A stretch of 64,000 bases of DNA from Hericium rajendrae (Eukaryota > Basidiomycota > Agaricomycetes > Russulales > Hericiaceae): contig CM065884.1 of the NCBI GenBank assembly GCA_033439255.1, positions 496,001-560,000 of the forward strand, given 5' to 3'. Positions within the stretch are counted from its first letter, which is position 1. Every line of letters begins with the position of its first letter. The translations under genes and the position numbers were made by a program. The notes under the pieces are model-generated. The model had not been told where the DNA came from. It saw only the letters and a list, made by a program, of their open reading frames with translations, and did not search any database. Positions 33,492 through 44,408 of the stretch are shown piece after piece.

Positions 33492-34979
33492 ATGCTCCCC
33501 ATGACGCTAGAAGGCACACCGATGAAGTTACCGCCTGAGCTCTGGAGCGAGATCCTCCGGCTCGCCACCGATGTTCCCTATGCTCTCGATACCAACATCG
33601 CCAACACCCATCCTTTCGCGCACGACGGCGCGTACCTCGTCGACCTTCTTCCCGACTCCAAGTACCATTCGCATCCATTGACGGCCGCCCAAAAGACCAT
33701 GCGCACGCTCGCGCTCACCTGCCGCGCGTTCTGTGGCGAGATCACGCCGCGTCTGTACTCGATCCCGCTGTGCCGCTCACTCGACGCCGTCGCCGCGCTC
33801 CACCGCACGCTCGTCGACGACGGAAAGCAAATGCGCGCTGCCAAAGCACGCGCGACCCGCGCCAAGAAAAAGGGCAAAGCCACCGCCGGCGCCGCAACCA
33901 TCCAGCTCAAAGCGTCCTACATCCGCTGGCTGTACATCCACCCGCACTACAACGCCTTCGGGCGCACGACTGAGCCGGATCCGCAGAAGATCAAGGCGGT
34001 CGCGGAGATGATCAAGCTCGCGTCAGGCCTGCAGAGCCTGACCATCGCGTGGCGCAACGAGCGCTTCGAGACCCTCCCGCCGTCATGGGTGACCGCGATC
34101 TGCGCGAAGGGCGCGTCTCTGCAGAAGCTGCATATCGACGGAATCCCGCCGCGCGAAGACGACACGGCCACGATCCTGGACGCGTGCTCGGAGCTGCGCA
34201 CCTTCTTCCTCACGCGCGCGAACGAGCTCGAGGACCCGGTGCGCTTCCCGGTGGACGAGCTGCTCGACCATGACACGCTCTCATCCTTCAGCGTGCGGCC
34301 ACTGTGGTACCGCGGGAACGCGGCGCCGGAGCAGACGCCGAACCCCGAGGTGACGCAGGTGCACTTCGGCGTGGGCTACGGCCCGGAGCGCGTGGACCGC
34401 GCGCTCGCGAACACGCAGCGCGCGGCGTTCCTGCGCAAGCAGGGCGAGCATATCACGGTCGCGTACGTGGGCATCGAGTTCTCGAGCTTCCGGCCGCTGG
34501 ACACGGAGGCGCAGGACGTGCTGAACCTGCTCGCGCGGTTCTGCCCGAACCTGACGACGCTGGTGTGGCTCGTGCCGTCGGTGTGGCAGGTGCCGCGCGA
34601 GATGAAGCTGCCCGAGACGGTGACGCACATGGGCATCAAGTCGAACTCGCCGTGGTGCAGGTGCTCAAACTGGTTCGGGCTGTACCAGGACCTGGCGGCG
34701 ATGACGCCAGCACTGGCGCCCAAGCTGGAGATCGTGCGCATGCTCGATCCCACGCTGAGCGAGACGTTCGACGATCTGGAGGACGTGGAGCTGGACATTA
34801 TCGTGCAGTATGTGAGAAAGATACGGTTCCGGGTCGAGGACAGCAATGGGGACATATTCCTGGATGAGAGCTGGGGAATGGAGGACGGGCGGGACGAGTG
34901 GGCGAGGGACTGCGTGCGCAACGGTGGTGAGGAAGCACCTGGATCTGGGCAGGAAGCATCTGGATCTGGGCAGCAATGA
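33492..34979 (+). CDS. F-box/LRR-like protein, GC-rich paralogue
   Basis: Single-exon gene of 495 aa starting MLPMTLEGTPMKLPPELWSE. The F-box-like segment is LPPELWSEILRLATDVPYAL, followed by a spacer and LALTCRAFCGEITPRLYSIP. A basic insertion (AKARATRAKKKGKAT) precedes LRR-like strands: YIRWLYIHPHYNAFG, GLQSLTIAW, SLQKLHIDGIPP, ELRTFFLTRANEL, PEVTQVHFGVGYG, NLTTLVWLVPSVWQVPREMK, TVTHMGIKSN. The end is a KIRFRVEDSNG block, then a Gly/Ser/Glu tail with a short repeat (GSGQEA). It is related in layout to the gene on its left (KIEYRLEDHHG there). The third codon position is very GC-rich, much more so than its divergent paralogue, which is why long open frames also appear on the opposite strand. 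Confidence 0.8.
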   Translation: MLPMTLEGTPMKLPPELWSEILRLATDVPYALDTNIANTHPFAHDGAYLVDLLPDSKYHSHPLTAAQKTMRTLALTCRAFCGEITPRLYSIPLCRSLDAVAALHRTLVDDGKQMRAAKARATRAKKKGKATAGAATIQLKASYIRWLYIHPHYNAFGRTTEPDPQKIKAVAEMIKLASGLQSLTIAWRNERFETLPPSWVTAICAKGASLQKLHIDGIPPREDDTATILDACSELRTFFLTRANELEDPVRFPVDELLDHDTLSSFSVRPLWYRGNAAPEQTPNPEVTQVHFGVGYGPERVDRALANTQRAAFLRKQGEHITVAYVGIEFSSFRPLDTEAQDVLNLLARFCPNLTTLVWLVPSVWQVPREMKLPETVTHMGIKSNSPWCRCSNWFGLYQDLAAMTPALAPKLEIVRMLDPTLSETFDDLEDVELDIIVQYVRKIRFRVEDSNGDIFLDESWGMEDGRDEWARDCVRNGGEEAPGSGQEASGSGQQ

Positions 34980-35095
34980 GTGGCTCGTATGGACTTGGTT
35001 ATACCTTCAATAGGCAGGATGATAGAACGCATGGAACCATTTGTTAATACAATTTTCTAATAAAATAATTTCGATTGTCCGGGCGACACGTCACT

Positions 35096-36765
35096 TCATC
35101 GCACAAAATACGCTACAAGCATCACTACCAGAGCCAGCAGAATCCACAGCAACCATGCCCTCCCAACAGGCCCCCTCCCCACGATCTCGCGCAAGTGTCC
35201 TTCCATCGCCCGCGCCATCGTCTCCATCCCAAACATCGCCTTCGCGCGCTCCTTTGCACGCACGCCCATCGCGCGCCGCTCCTCCTCGGGCAGCAGCACG
35301 ACGTCGCGCAGCGCCTCCGCCCACCGGTCCGCGCGCGGCGGGCGGAGGAAGCCCGTGCCGCCGGCGCCGCTGTCAAGCACGCTCTCGGTCGGCCCGCCCG
35401 AGTCCGCGGCGAGCACGAGCAGGCCGCGCGCCATCGCCTCGACGGGGATGATGCCGAAGTGCTCGTTCGCGGGCGTGTAGAGCAGCGCGCGCGTCGAGGG
35501 CGCGGAGAGCAGCGCCGTGCGCTGTGCGGTGCTGAAGTTCGGGAGGAAGAGGATGTCGGTAGCGGGCGGGACGGCGGGGGAGGGCGGGAGGTTGAGCGTT
35601 GTGTGCGTGAGGGCGTGCTTGGAGGCGAGCGCTTTGAGGGAGGCGAGCGTCTGCGTGTTGTCGGCGACGCGCGGGTCGTAGCCGCCTGGTGCGCTGTGAG
35701 GTGTGTGGGAGGCAGTGATGTGGCGGATGGCGTACCTGCGATGACGAGACGGGAGTCTTGGAACCGCGTAGCCAGTCCCTCTTTGTCGAGCTTCTGGCGC
35801 AGCACAGCGAAGGCTTCGATTGCAAGGCCGATGTTTTTCTTCTTCTCGAAGCGGTTGAGTGAGAGTAGGGTCGGCCGGTCACTAGAGGACTGTAAACAAG
35901 TGGCAGATATTGGAGGGATGTACGCACGATGATGCTTGAAGGATGTCAGGGTCGTCGACGCTGCCCGGCAAGGGCTCGTATGCAGCGAGGTTGATACCAG
36001 GGTAGACGACGGTGGGGGTTTGGCGTATAGACGGAAAGTACGCCTGAAATACGCCTGCTGTGAACTTGGAGTTTGCGAGGATGACATCAGCGTTGCCTAG
36101 CAGACAGCATAAGGCACGTAAGGTAAGGATCCTGTAGTGCACGTACGCGTTGTCACCTCTTCGAACCAATCCATGGGCATCCGGTATGCTCGCTTTAGCA
36201 AGCCGCCGCGCTTCCTCATCTTTCCCTCCACAAACTCGCCATTCGCGAGTAGCTTGTCAGGGAAATGACAGTAGAAGAGGACGCGCTTCCCGGCGAGCAA
36301 GCGGAGGAAGGGGACACACGTCGAGAGTTGATCGACGAAGAATACATCATAATGTGAAGCGTCATGTCGGAGTAGGTGCTGCGTGAGGTGTAGCTGGCGG
36401 AGGTGAGCGAGGAGGATGTGGAATTTGCCGTTGATGGAGCGGGGGAAGGGCGGGACGATATGATGAACCTTGAGAGTTCCTGTTCCAGTTATGATTCTTC
36501 ATGAACTAAGCACAAAAGTAATGGCACAAACCGTCGCGAGTCTCGTCGAAGCAATGGTTTGGGTCGTGATGTGAAGTGTATATACACACTTCGTGGCCGA
36601 GTTTCTGCAAGCCTAGTGCTGCATCGACAACAAGTCTTTCTGCTCCACCTATGCACATCTAATATATTGTATCTGGTAATAGACAACAATGATAGACTGA
36701 AGCTGACCTATGCCCAAGTCAGGATGTATGAATGCAATGCGCAATCGCACGGGTCCTGTCGCCAT
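35096..36765 (-). CDS. ALG2: alpha-1,3/alpha-1,6-mannosyltransferase ALG2
   Basis: GDP-mannose-dependent glycosyltransferase (GT4) that adds the second and third mannose to Man1GlcNAc2-PP-dolichol on the cytosolic face of the ER, in N-glycan precursor synthesis. Start at 36765 ([20 protein letters not shown]). The N-terminal Rossmann lobe has [39 protein letters not shown], then [18 protein letters not shown] and the ALG2-specific [17 protein letters not shown]. Next are [18 protein letters not shown] and [12 protein letters not shown]. The C-terminal lobe has [76 protein letters not shown] (the E-x7-E donor-sugar site, EHFGIIPVE), [15 protein letters not shown], and a C-terminal helix ([20 protein letters not shown]) that should anchor it in the membrane. 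Five or more exons with short introns. Stop TGA 35096-35098. Confidence 0.92.
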
Positions 36766-37035
36766 TATGAGAGCTTGAGTGAACCAGAAAGCGTTGAACG
36801 GATCTGTAAAGCGATTAGTTAGTATTAACCCTACCTGTGAACGACTTTCAGATTACGAATGAATGAATGAATGAGAGTGAGATGCAACAGAGACTTGGGA
36901 TGCAGTCGACGTGTTGAAATGACCCTACACCTAGTTTCAGTTTAAGGTTATCTATTACAACATCGTATGTAGACTTCGTAGACTTTCCGGGTCAATTGTA
37001 GACGTTACTACATCCTTGTCGTCTCTACTACTGTC
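36766..37035. promoter_or_regulatory. divergent promoter ALG2 / SnoaL-like gene
   Basis: Short 270-base divergent intergenic region. It includes a tandem gaat repeat near 36857-36872 (atgaatgaatgaatga). No other motif was recognised. Confidence 0.4.
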
Positions 37036-37509
37036 ATGTCGGCATCACGCACACAGCTCTTGAACGCCTTTCAGTCCTTCACTGATGCGCTGGGCACCGG
37101 CCAGGATCTCGACACGCTCGTATCCCACTTCTCGACCTCCACTGAGCCCGAGGTCATTGAACACGGTCTGCCTGTCCTCGCGCCTTTTCTCGGCAGACGC
37201 TTTGTCGGACGCACAGGGGTCAGGCAGTATTTAACGCTCATCACTTCCTTGTTGGCGCTGAAGGAGATGAGCTATTCCGGGCATATCGTCGACCCAACCG
37301 TGCGCAAGGTGTCCGCGATTGGAAAGGGGATGTGGACATGGAAGAACACCGGCCAGACGTGGAGCGAGACCTTCATGGTCATGCTCGACTTCGACGAGGA
37401 GTTGAAGATCACGCGGTACCAAATTTGTGCAGATTCCGGTGCTGCATATCTCGCGTCTAGGGGAGAGCTGAGGGACGAGGAGGTAAGCCGGCGCTTTGTT
37501 CCGTCCTAG
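37036..37509 (+). CDS. SnoaL-like / NTF2-fold protein
   Basis: Single-exon gene of 157 aa. It reads MSASRTQLLNAFQSFTDALG, LVSHFSTSTEPEVIEHGLPV, LAPFLGRRFVGRTGVRQYLT, then KVSAIGKGMWTWKNTGQTWS and ETFMVMLDFDEELKITRYQI. This is the pattern of a small cone-shaped alpha+beta protein (SnoaL/NTF2 superfamily): an N-terminal helix, an F.GR.GVR.YL helix, and beta strands with a W.W..TG..W.E hairpin. In that fold the pocket may bind or turn over small molecules, but most fungal single-domain members have no known function. No signal peptide. The frame ends at TAG 37507-37509. Confidence 0.75.
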   Translation: MSASRTQLLNAFQSFTDALGTGQDLDTLVSHFSTSTEPEVIEHGLPVLAPFLGRRFVGRTGVRQYLTLITSLLALKEMSYSGHIVDPTVRKVSAIGKGMWTWKNTGQTWSETFMVMLDFDEELKITRYQICADSGAAYLASRGELRDEEVSRRFVPS

Positions 37510-38088
37510 TGGCTTCAGGGTGCTGACCGCAACTCGAGACTGTTTGAACGGAAAGTTATTCGTTACGTCATTTGCAATGGGATCCGACTCGAGCAAGTAC
37601 ATGGGGACAGTACGCTGCGACTCGTGAGGAGCAGTGAACTGCGAGCTTCCATCAGCTGCCCGTCGACCAGGTGTTTCGTTCAGGGAGGTGCTAGCGGATC
37701 GCGAGTGTCAAGATTGTTGATTGGGTGTTACACCGAAGCGTTCTTGGACTCATTCATGGTTCCGAGTTGTCAGATTTCTCGGCTATAATTTTACTGATTG
37801 TTGCTCTCTACATATCTTGATGATTGAGAGGCTTTTGGGCAGGTCCCTCAATCGTATGCAGATATCTTCGGAGTCCGAAGCCATATCGCAAGGGAAAATG
37901 GGATTCATAAAGACTACAGAACTAAACAGCGAGCGATATTTCTCTGGCCCCAGACCCTACGAGCATAAGCAGGTCATATACGGATCAAATTCCAGGACCC
38001 CATCGATATTTGGACGCGTCGATGTACCACTTCGGCATTTCGCCCTTCGGAAGGCCGAGTACTTCTCTTAGTTTTGCTGCGAAATACG
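37510..38088. other. intergenic, nothing recognised
   Basis: No convincing coding region; the plus frame at 37721-38071 has no family features. Confidence 0.4.
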
Positions 38089-38862
38089 TCAACTGCAATC
38101 GAGACCTGACGGTACAGCATGAGACGTACCCACTCCATTTACATGGATCCAGCCTCTGTTGAATACTCGGCGGAAGGACTTATTGCTTCCAAGAGCAACA
38201 ACATAGAGGTGTTCGCCGCCATTGGTGACTTGAGCGACCTCTATCGAGATGTCACAGATTTCCGTGAGTCGCGTGGCAGCACCCCGGGGCGTCATGGAAC
38301 CGACGACGCCAATTTCGTCGGGTTTAGGATAGACGCGGCGTTCGACATCTGCGTCATGCTGGCCCCTACTGATATCGATGATGAACTGGCTCGAGATGGG
38401 ATAGCCGAGATACAACGTAGGTGGATTTGAATAGGATCGTACGTTTAAGAGCGAGAGAGGGATGTCGGCCATGGCGATGGGCAATGCCGTCTGCACATAG
38501 TCCCAAAGCTTCAGATTCCATATTAGTTCGGCAGTTTATCAGGACGTCACTATGGGAGGACTCACCGCGTTCATCCCGTCCTCACGTTCTCTTTGTGAGA
38601 CAGGATGCAATTCGGGGGGTACGTCGCCAAGCGCCGGCGATCGCAATGTGCACGCTGTCCGTAAATTCTGCCGCAAAGCCTCTAGAGCCTCTGTGTCAAC
38701 CTTGGTGCTGTCAGTTGAACTAATGGAAGCATTCGAAATGGCCGCCACCGGACTGCCAGAGGATATATTGTGCACTGAGTCGTTGGGAGGATAGGCGGTG
38801 CCAGCGTCAGAGGAACATGCTTTGATGTTGTCAGAAAGATTATTGGGCGTATTGGGCGCCAT
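38089..38862 (-). CDS. hypothetical protein, parent of a decayed duplicate
   Basis: Two exons. Exon 1 starts at 38862 (MAPNTPNNLSDNIKACSSDA), is Ser/Asn-rich, and carries TEALEALRQNLRTACTLRS and VPPELHPVSQREREDGMNA up to a gtgagt donor near 38560. Exon 2 begins LWDYVQTALPIAMADIPLSL and reads on through YLGYPISSQFIIDISRGQHD and MTPRGAATRLTEICDISIEV, then GGEHLYVVALGSNKSFRRVF to a stop near 38089; an extra intron in exon 2 cannot be excluded. I recognise no domain. The exon-1 region has a degenerate copy with a stop near 42580-42740, which supports the idea that this sequence was once a gene and was duplicated with the HMG-box gene next to it. Confidence 0.4.
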
Positions 38863-40694
38863 CTAATGGTTCAAATGAGGTGCAGAGGATATGGGGCATT
38901 GAGGTAGTATCTATAGCTTTGCCGATAAAGAACACACGAAGGCCATCCCGGATGTGGCCGTCCGCATGCGGGAAGACGTTGGGAAGACGTACCTAACCGG
39001 CAGACAGGAACATACCTAGCGGGATGAAATTATGTATTACGAGGCGTGGAGTGCTTATGCACCTGCTCAGATACTATAATAACATGTTTACTGAGTCAAG
39101 TGGCGATTTTAAAGCATGATTCTCAGTGTGAGTCCTCTATTATGTTCGAGAGTTTGCGACTCGTCGTTCACGAATCATGATCGCGACATGTCTCCGAGTC
39201 GACCGGCTATCCTGCTGGAAAAGACACTGAGAACTCCGTTAGTTCATGTTTTACCGCTCGGTCAGTTATAAGATACCTTTATTTATGTCTGAAGTTGACC
39301 GTCCGAGCTTGACTCCCTGATAAGAAGATCATTTCGTCGTCGAAGCCTCATGAAGTTGAGATTCAGAAAGCAGAGTAGGTAGACCTAACCCTAGATCAAG
39401 CATGGAAGCCTCCGTCGACATCGACGACGTGGTCGTTCTGCATCTTCGATGTACTTTTCCTTGTTTATGCTGTGCTATTTCTCTGCCACGATTTGTTCGA
39501 TGCGCTTGATGAGGTACTGTCTGGTCCTGCATTTCGCGAAAGCTTACATTAGGTCTAGTGCGTCTTGGCTCAGCATCTTCGAGTCGTCGAGACGGACACA
39601 AAGTCGGTATGTGACAGACTCGCAAAGTGTTTTTCTTGCTAGTCAAACTTCGCTAATGCACTGAGAAATAGTCCATACAACCACTTCCACCGTTTTTGCG
39701 TGGTTCTGACAGGCTCTTTCCACCGCAGATCAAACGTACGATCTCGGCCTATCCAGTGAAGGGATATCTCTGAGCAGTTTCTCGCTCGTCAGAGGTAGGC
39801 AGAACTCATAACTATAACTCACGTATACCTGACAATCCTGTGGCGGCGAGGTTGAGTTAGGTCTGATGCTAGATGGCAAGTACGTCTTCCACCTAATATC
39901 TTCATCGCTGAGTTATCTCTAACTCAGCGATGTTTTCTGCCTCATAGTTCCAGGTACCTCGTCGCGCTGATCCGCTATTTAGCGCTACCAAGCATGAACC
40001 CAAAATGGAGCTGTATTGACAGGCGCTTTGACTGCCCGTGCCGCATCGGTGCTAACTCCCCACCTTGGTCTTTGTTCTGGCCCCGAGCAGTATAGCGTTC
40101 ACCATCCGGACACAAAGCGAGGCTCGTGCTATGATTTCCGATGCCTGCAAACCCCCTTCTTCCGACCTTACTTCGCTCGGCTGTTCTAGATCTGTGACCA
40201 TCTGCTCGACGTTCCTTCTCGAGATACATATAACTATTATACGTTATCGACGATGGAACGTCGGTCACAATATTATTACTGTTCATGCCTCATCCATGCT
40301 CGACACTCACTTAACTATTGTCAGGTCTTTTTAAACATCGACAAAATAGCACCGCGGCGGGGGCGACAGTCCACGTACCAGCTCGTGGCACTTGCGCGTC
40401 TGGCCGCTTTGTCAAATCGACCACACCTCAAGGCCAGGAACTGTGTGAGGACCACTCCGTACAGCCGCGCTTTTCTTTCAGGATCGTGGACGTCACGCAT
40501 GCATTGTCTCAATATGCCGTCTCTCTGTGGTTAGATGGCTATGCAGCACTCGAATCCTGTTATAAGAACTCTTGTCCTCCCTCATCGTCTCACCCTTCAT
40601 TTCTGCATCCCACTTGCTCCTATCCTTCTTTCTGCGCTTTTCCGTCGCAGACCCTTTTTTCTGTTACCGCCATCGACCCCTCTCATTCCTGAAA
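38863..40694. other. noncoding stretch upstream of the first HMG-box gene
   Basis: About 1.8 kb with no recognisable gene, homologous to 42750-44400. Frames are not conserved between the two copies, so the similarity does not reflect coding constraint. It may hold remnants of a lost gene and the promoter of the HMG-box gene. The last 100 bases before each HMG ATG are pyrimidine-rich. Confidence 0.5.
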
Positions 40695-41894
40695 ATGTCT
40701 TTCAGAGAAAATGATCCTTTCACCGTCATTCCCTTCAACTACAAAACCGCCATACCACCTCCCAGTTGGTACGGTAAACCCGTCCCGCCTGCTAATGAGC
40801 GCGCTCCACGTCAGCGCAATGCGTGGATCATCTTCCTCGCGCACGAATATGCTGAACGCAAGGCCCGCAAGGCCCCAGAGAAGCTTGCAAGTGAACTCTC
40901 CAAGGAAATTAGTATCAAGTGGCACAGTATGTCAGATGAGCAGAGACAGCCGTACAACGAGGCAGCAGCGTGGGAGGATGAGGCGCATCGCCGGCGCTGG
41001 CCTGAATATAAATACCACCCAAATTCGAAGGGAAGGAAGATGCAGGATGCAGGGAGACTGGCTGAGCGTGCGGAGAGACTGGCAGAGAAGCAAGTGAAGA
41101 TGGCTGAGAGGCAGGTAGAGACGGCGCAAATGCAAATGAAGAAGGCGCAAAGGCAAGCGGAGCAGGCGCAAAGGCAGGCAGAGGAAGCGCAAAGGCAAGT
41201 GGAGGAGGTCCGTCGAAGGGGGAATACTGCGAGGAGGGCGCAATCGGGCAACGGCATCGTGGGCCGAAGTTCCCGGGAGCCCACTACTTTAATTCAGCAA
41301 CAGCACGCCAGTTTCGGCCATCCGCAGGCAAGGAGCTCGAGGCGGACGGAGAAGACCAGTCGAAGGGAAGACGGCCATAGGGTGGAGGGTGCGCCGTCGG
41401 GCAACAGCACGGGCCAAGCTTTCTTGGATACTTCTCTTCTGATTCAGCAGCCGACCACTTCTGGCTACTCGCAGGGAAGCAGTTCATACTTTCGCGCAAC
41501 AGATGCAGCACAGGACGTGCGACCGGGCACCATCGTGGGCCAAGATTTCTTTGATCCCGCTTTCCTGTTTCAACAGCCGCCCACCAATTATGGTCACTCG
41601 CAGGGAAGCCGCTTATCGCACTTCTCTACGATGGAGGAGGTGCAGAGGGCACGATCGGGAAACATCACCGGCCAAAGTTTTCCAGAGCTCTCCCTTACGT
41701 TTCAGCAGCAGCCCTCCAATTTCGTCTACTCCCAGGGAAGCAGCTTACACTACCCCATGGCAGAGGAGGCACAAAGTGTGCAGTCGGGCGACATTGCGGG
41801 GCAAAACTTCTTGGATCCTGCTCTTCTGTTCCAGCAGCCACCTCCCAGCTATGGCCACTCGCAAAGAAGCAGCTCATACTTCCGCACAGCCTAG
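40695..41894 (+). CDS. HMG-box protein with coiled coil and C-terminal repeats, copy 1
   Basis: Single-exon gene of 399 aa starting MSFRENDPFTVIPFNYKTAI. Residues 38-108 form an HMG box of the MATA/Sox-like type: PRQRNAWIIFLAHEYAERKA, then LASELSKEISIKWHSMSDEQ, RQPYNEAAAWEDEAHRRRWP and EYKYHPNSKGR. The conserved first-helix RxRNAWIIF, the W of the second helix, and PYxxxAxxxExxHxxxxPxY are all present, so DNA binding is likely. Residues 115-185 are a heptad-rich coiled coil (AERQVETAQMQMKKAQRQ). The rest is a degenerate tandem repeat of about 40 residues (GQ.F.D...L.QQP....YSQGSS..... pattern), Q/S-rich and disordered-looking, like an activation region. The paralogue is at 44409. Probably a nuclear transcription factor; its targets are unknown. 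Confidence 0.8.
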   Translation: MSFRENDPFTVIPFNYKTAIPPPSWYGKPVPPANERAPRQRNAWIIFLAHEYAERKARKAPEKLASELSKEISIKWHSMSDEQRQPYNEAAAWEDEAHRRRWPEYKYHPNSKGRKMQDAGRLAERAERLAEKQVKMAERQVETAQMQMKKAQRQAEQAQRQAEEAQRQVEEVRRRGNTARRAQSGNGIVGRSSREPTTLIQQQHASFGHPQARSSRRTEKTSRREDGHRVEGAPSGNSTGQAFLDTSLLIQQPTTSGYSQGSSSYFRATDAAQDVRPGTIVGQDFFDPAFLFQQPPTNYGHSQGSRLSHFSTMEEVQRARSGNITGQSFPELSLTFQQQPSNFVYSQGSSLHYPMAEEAQSVQSGDIAGQNFLDPALLFQQPPPSYGHSQRSSSYFRTA

Positions 41895-42457
41895 GACGAC
41901 GGTGCTTGTTGCTTGTGCGGGGCTTGGAGACCCGGCGATTCCCCTGTTTCTGGCCAAGCCATGTATCGTGTTGACGTTGTCCTGTGTCTCCGACTCAGCA
42001 GCACTCTCTTGTATATTGTCATGTCTTCTGCCTGATCTACCCTACATTCCTTTACGCTCATGATACCCCCGATTCTGTCTCTACTAAGTCTATTGAATTC
42101 GCGTCTTTCTGGCTGTGATATCAGTTACTTACTTTAAATATTACTACGCGTTCTATACGCCGTCCTGTCCTTCATCGCTTCGCTCGCCAAAGTTTGTGCA
42201 TATAAATGGAGCTAGGTTATGTATGCGCACGGCATAACGTCGAACGATCGCGAAAGGATGGCTTCGCATAAATACAAGCCTATTAGCTTGCTTGCCAGTA
42301 CTTCAAGGATGACATCATCCTCAACTTCGCTCCTTGCCGCTTGTGTTTCCATCCAATCCACAATATTCAAGTTCTGGACCAAATAGAGCTTTGCGCTCGT
42401 GCCTCCCCGAGTCCCTCGACGTGACGCGGTCTCCTTCCACGTAATCAGATTTATCAA
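41895..42457. other. 3' flank of HMG gene with decayed minus-strand sequence
   Basis: 3' UTR of the first HMG-box gene, then a block (42216-42457) homologous to 45690-45900. On the minus strand it reads ITWKETASRRGTRGGTSAKL, but the frame is broken in the other copy, so it is noncoding or a dead gene. Confidence 0.5.
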
Positions 42458-42579
42458 TCGGGGGAAACGCCGCCTTCTAGAAAGGGATATGGACTACAGT
42501 ATGGCGATTGGCTGCGCCGTGCGCGCGTAATACCAAAGCCTTATCTTTCATATGCATTTTAGCATTTTTTTCCAGGACA

Positions 42580-42745
42580 TGGCTGTGAGAAGGCTCACCG
42601 CGCTCTGCTCGTTGTCATATTTCGCTTGTGAGATAGTATGCAATTTGGAGGGTACTGCATCGTCAAATGACGGCGGTCACAGCGTGCGCGCTTTCCGTAA
42701 ATTCTGTCGCAAAGCTTTTAAAGCATGCGCGTCGGCTTTGTGACC
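42580..42745 (-). pseudogene. decayed copy of the exon-1 region of the 38089-38862 gene
   Basis: Reverse-complement sequence matches the ALEALRQNLRTACTLRS, VPPELHPVSQ and donor region of the minus gene at 38089-38862, with a stop in place of an early codon (reading LKALRQNLRKARTL then stop) and no matching second exon. It is a remnant within the second duplication unit. Confidence 0.65.
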
Positions 42746-44408
42746 ATGGATCATACTGACGGAAGCCTTCGAAACGGCCGCCGTCGGAGTACTAGAAGAT
42801 ATGTGGTCCACCGGATCGTTCGCTCAGATATTAGCTCGTCATTCACGATTCACGATCGCGACACGTTTCTGAGCCGGTTGGCTACCCTGCTGGAAAGACA
42901 CTGCAGATAACATCAGTGCATGGTATACCGCTCGGTTAGCTATGTAAATCCTTTTAATTTATCTCTGGTGTTGGTCGTCCGAGATCGACTCACTGAAAAG
43001 GCCATTTCGTTATCGAAGCCTCACGAAGTTGAGAAAGCAAAGTAAGTGGTCAGACAGACGATCCTGAGACACGAAGCGTTGAGTCCTGTCTACTCTGCCT
43101 CTGGGACTCAGTGGGAGACTAATAATAAGTAAGTGCCCCTAACCCTAGACCATGCGGCTCTCTTGAAATTGAATGGACTGTTAATATTGTCGACGTCGAC
43201 GGTCATGACGGATTGTTCTGCATCCTCAGCATTCTTTCTCTGCTTGTGTTAAACACTTTCTCTACCACCTTCTACTCGACATGCATGGTTAGGTGCTGTA
43301 TCTCGCGAAATCTCAGTTGATATCATGATAGGCGCTAACATCTCGCCCAGCATCTTCGAGTCTTCGAGGCGGAAGCCGACACAAGCTCGTAACATGTTTC
43401 TTGTGCTAGTGAAGCTTCGCGATTGCGTTATGAACATTTCCAAACACAACCATTCCCACCAGTTTTTGCATGGTCCTGACAGTCTCTCTCCACCGTAGAG
43501 CAAATGTTACTTGCATCGCAGTGCAGTTTCGCAACGTCAGAGGTAGGCAGAACCCATTATACTTACGATTCACATATACCCGAAGATGCGGTGGCAGCGA
43601 GATTGAATTAGGTGACAAGTCTGATGCTAAATGGCAAGTGCAGTACGTCTTCAATCTAATATCTTCATCTCGGCATGTTTTCTGTTCCAGGTACCTGTTC
43701 GCGCAGATACTCATTCTAGCGCTTTCAAGCATGAGCCCAAGGTGGAGCTATTTCGGCGGGCGCTTCGACCACCCGTGCCGAATCGGTAGTAACTCCCGCC
43801 TTGGTCTAGACCTTTGTTATGGCCCAAGCAATATAACGATCGCCCTTCACACACAAAGCGAGACTCGTGCTATGATTTCAGACATCCGCCAACCCTCTTC
43901 CGGCTGGTCTAGATCTGTGGCCATTCGCTCATTGTTCCTTCTCAATGCGTCTACTGCTATGCCCTATCGACGCTCTGGCGTGGATCACAAGATTGTCTTT
44001 GCTGGGACCTGGGTTTGATTTATTGACTCGTGTGCCTCATCCGTGCTCGATACTCAGTCACGGTCTCAGCAGGTTCTTGTAATACCAACAGCATAGCGCC
44101 GATGCGAGGGCAGTAGTCCACCGTTTCAGCTCGTGGCCCTTGCGCGGCCGAATCGCTTTGACAGACTGCCACATCGTACGCCCAGGGAATGTGCAAGGAC
44201 CACCCTGCGGCACTGCCTTTTTTTTTTCAGGATTTCGCATGGGCCGCACGTGTTGACTCAATGCGCGGACTCGTGTCTATGCGGCACTTGAAATCCGTTA
44301 TAAGAGCTCATGTCCTCCCATCTTACTCGATCTTATCATTCCTCCGCCCTGTCCCTCACCGACAGTGCCCTTCCTCTCTATTACCTCCATATCTGCTTCT
44401 CATTAAAA
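42746..44408. other. noncoding stretch upstream of the second HMG-box gene
   Basis: Homologous to 38863-40694, with no frame shared by both copies. Nothing further recognised. Confidence 0.5.

Noticed and set aside
33947-35032. Long minus frames antisense to the GC-rich F-box-like gene (33947-34276, 34376-35032)
   Set aside because: Produced by the very high GC of the coding strand; they overlap the conserved LRR exon and show no domain.
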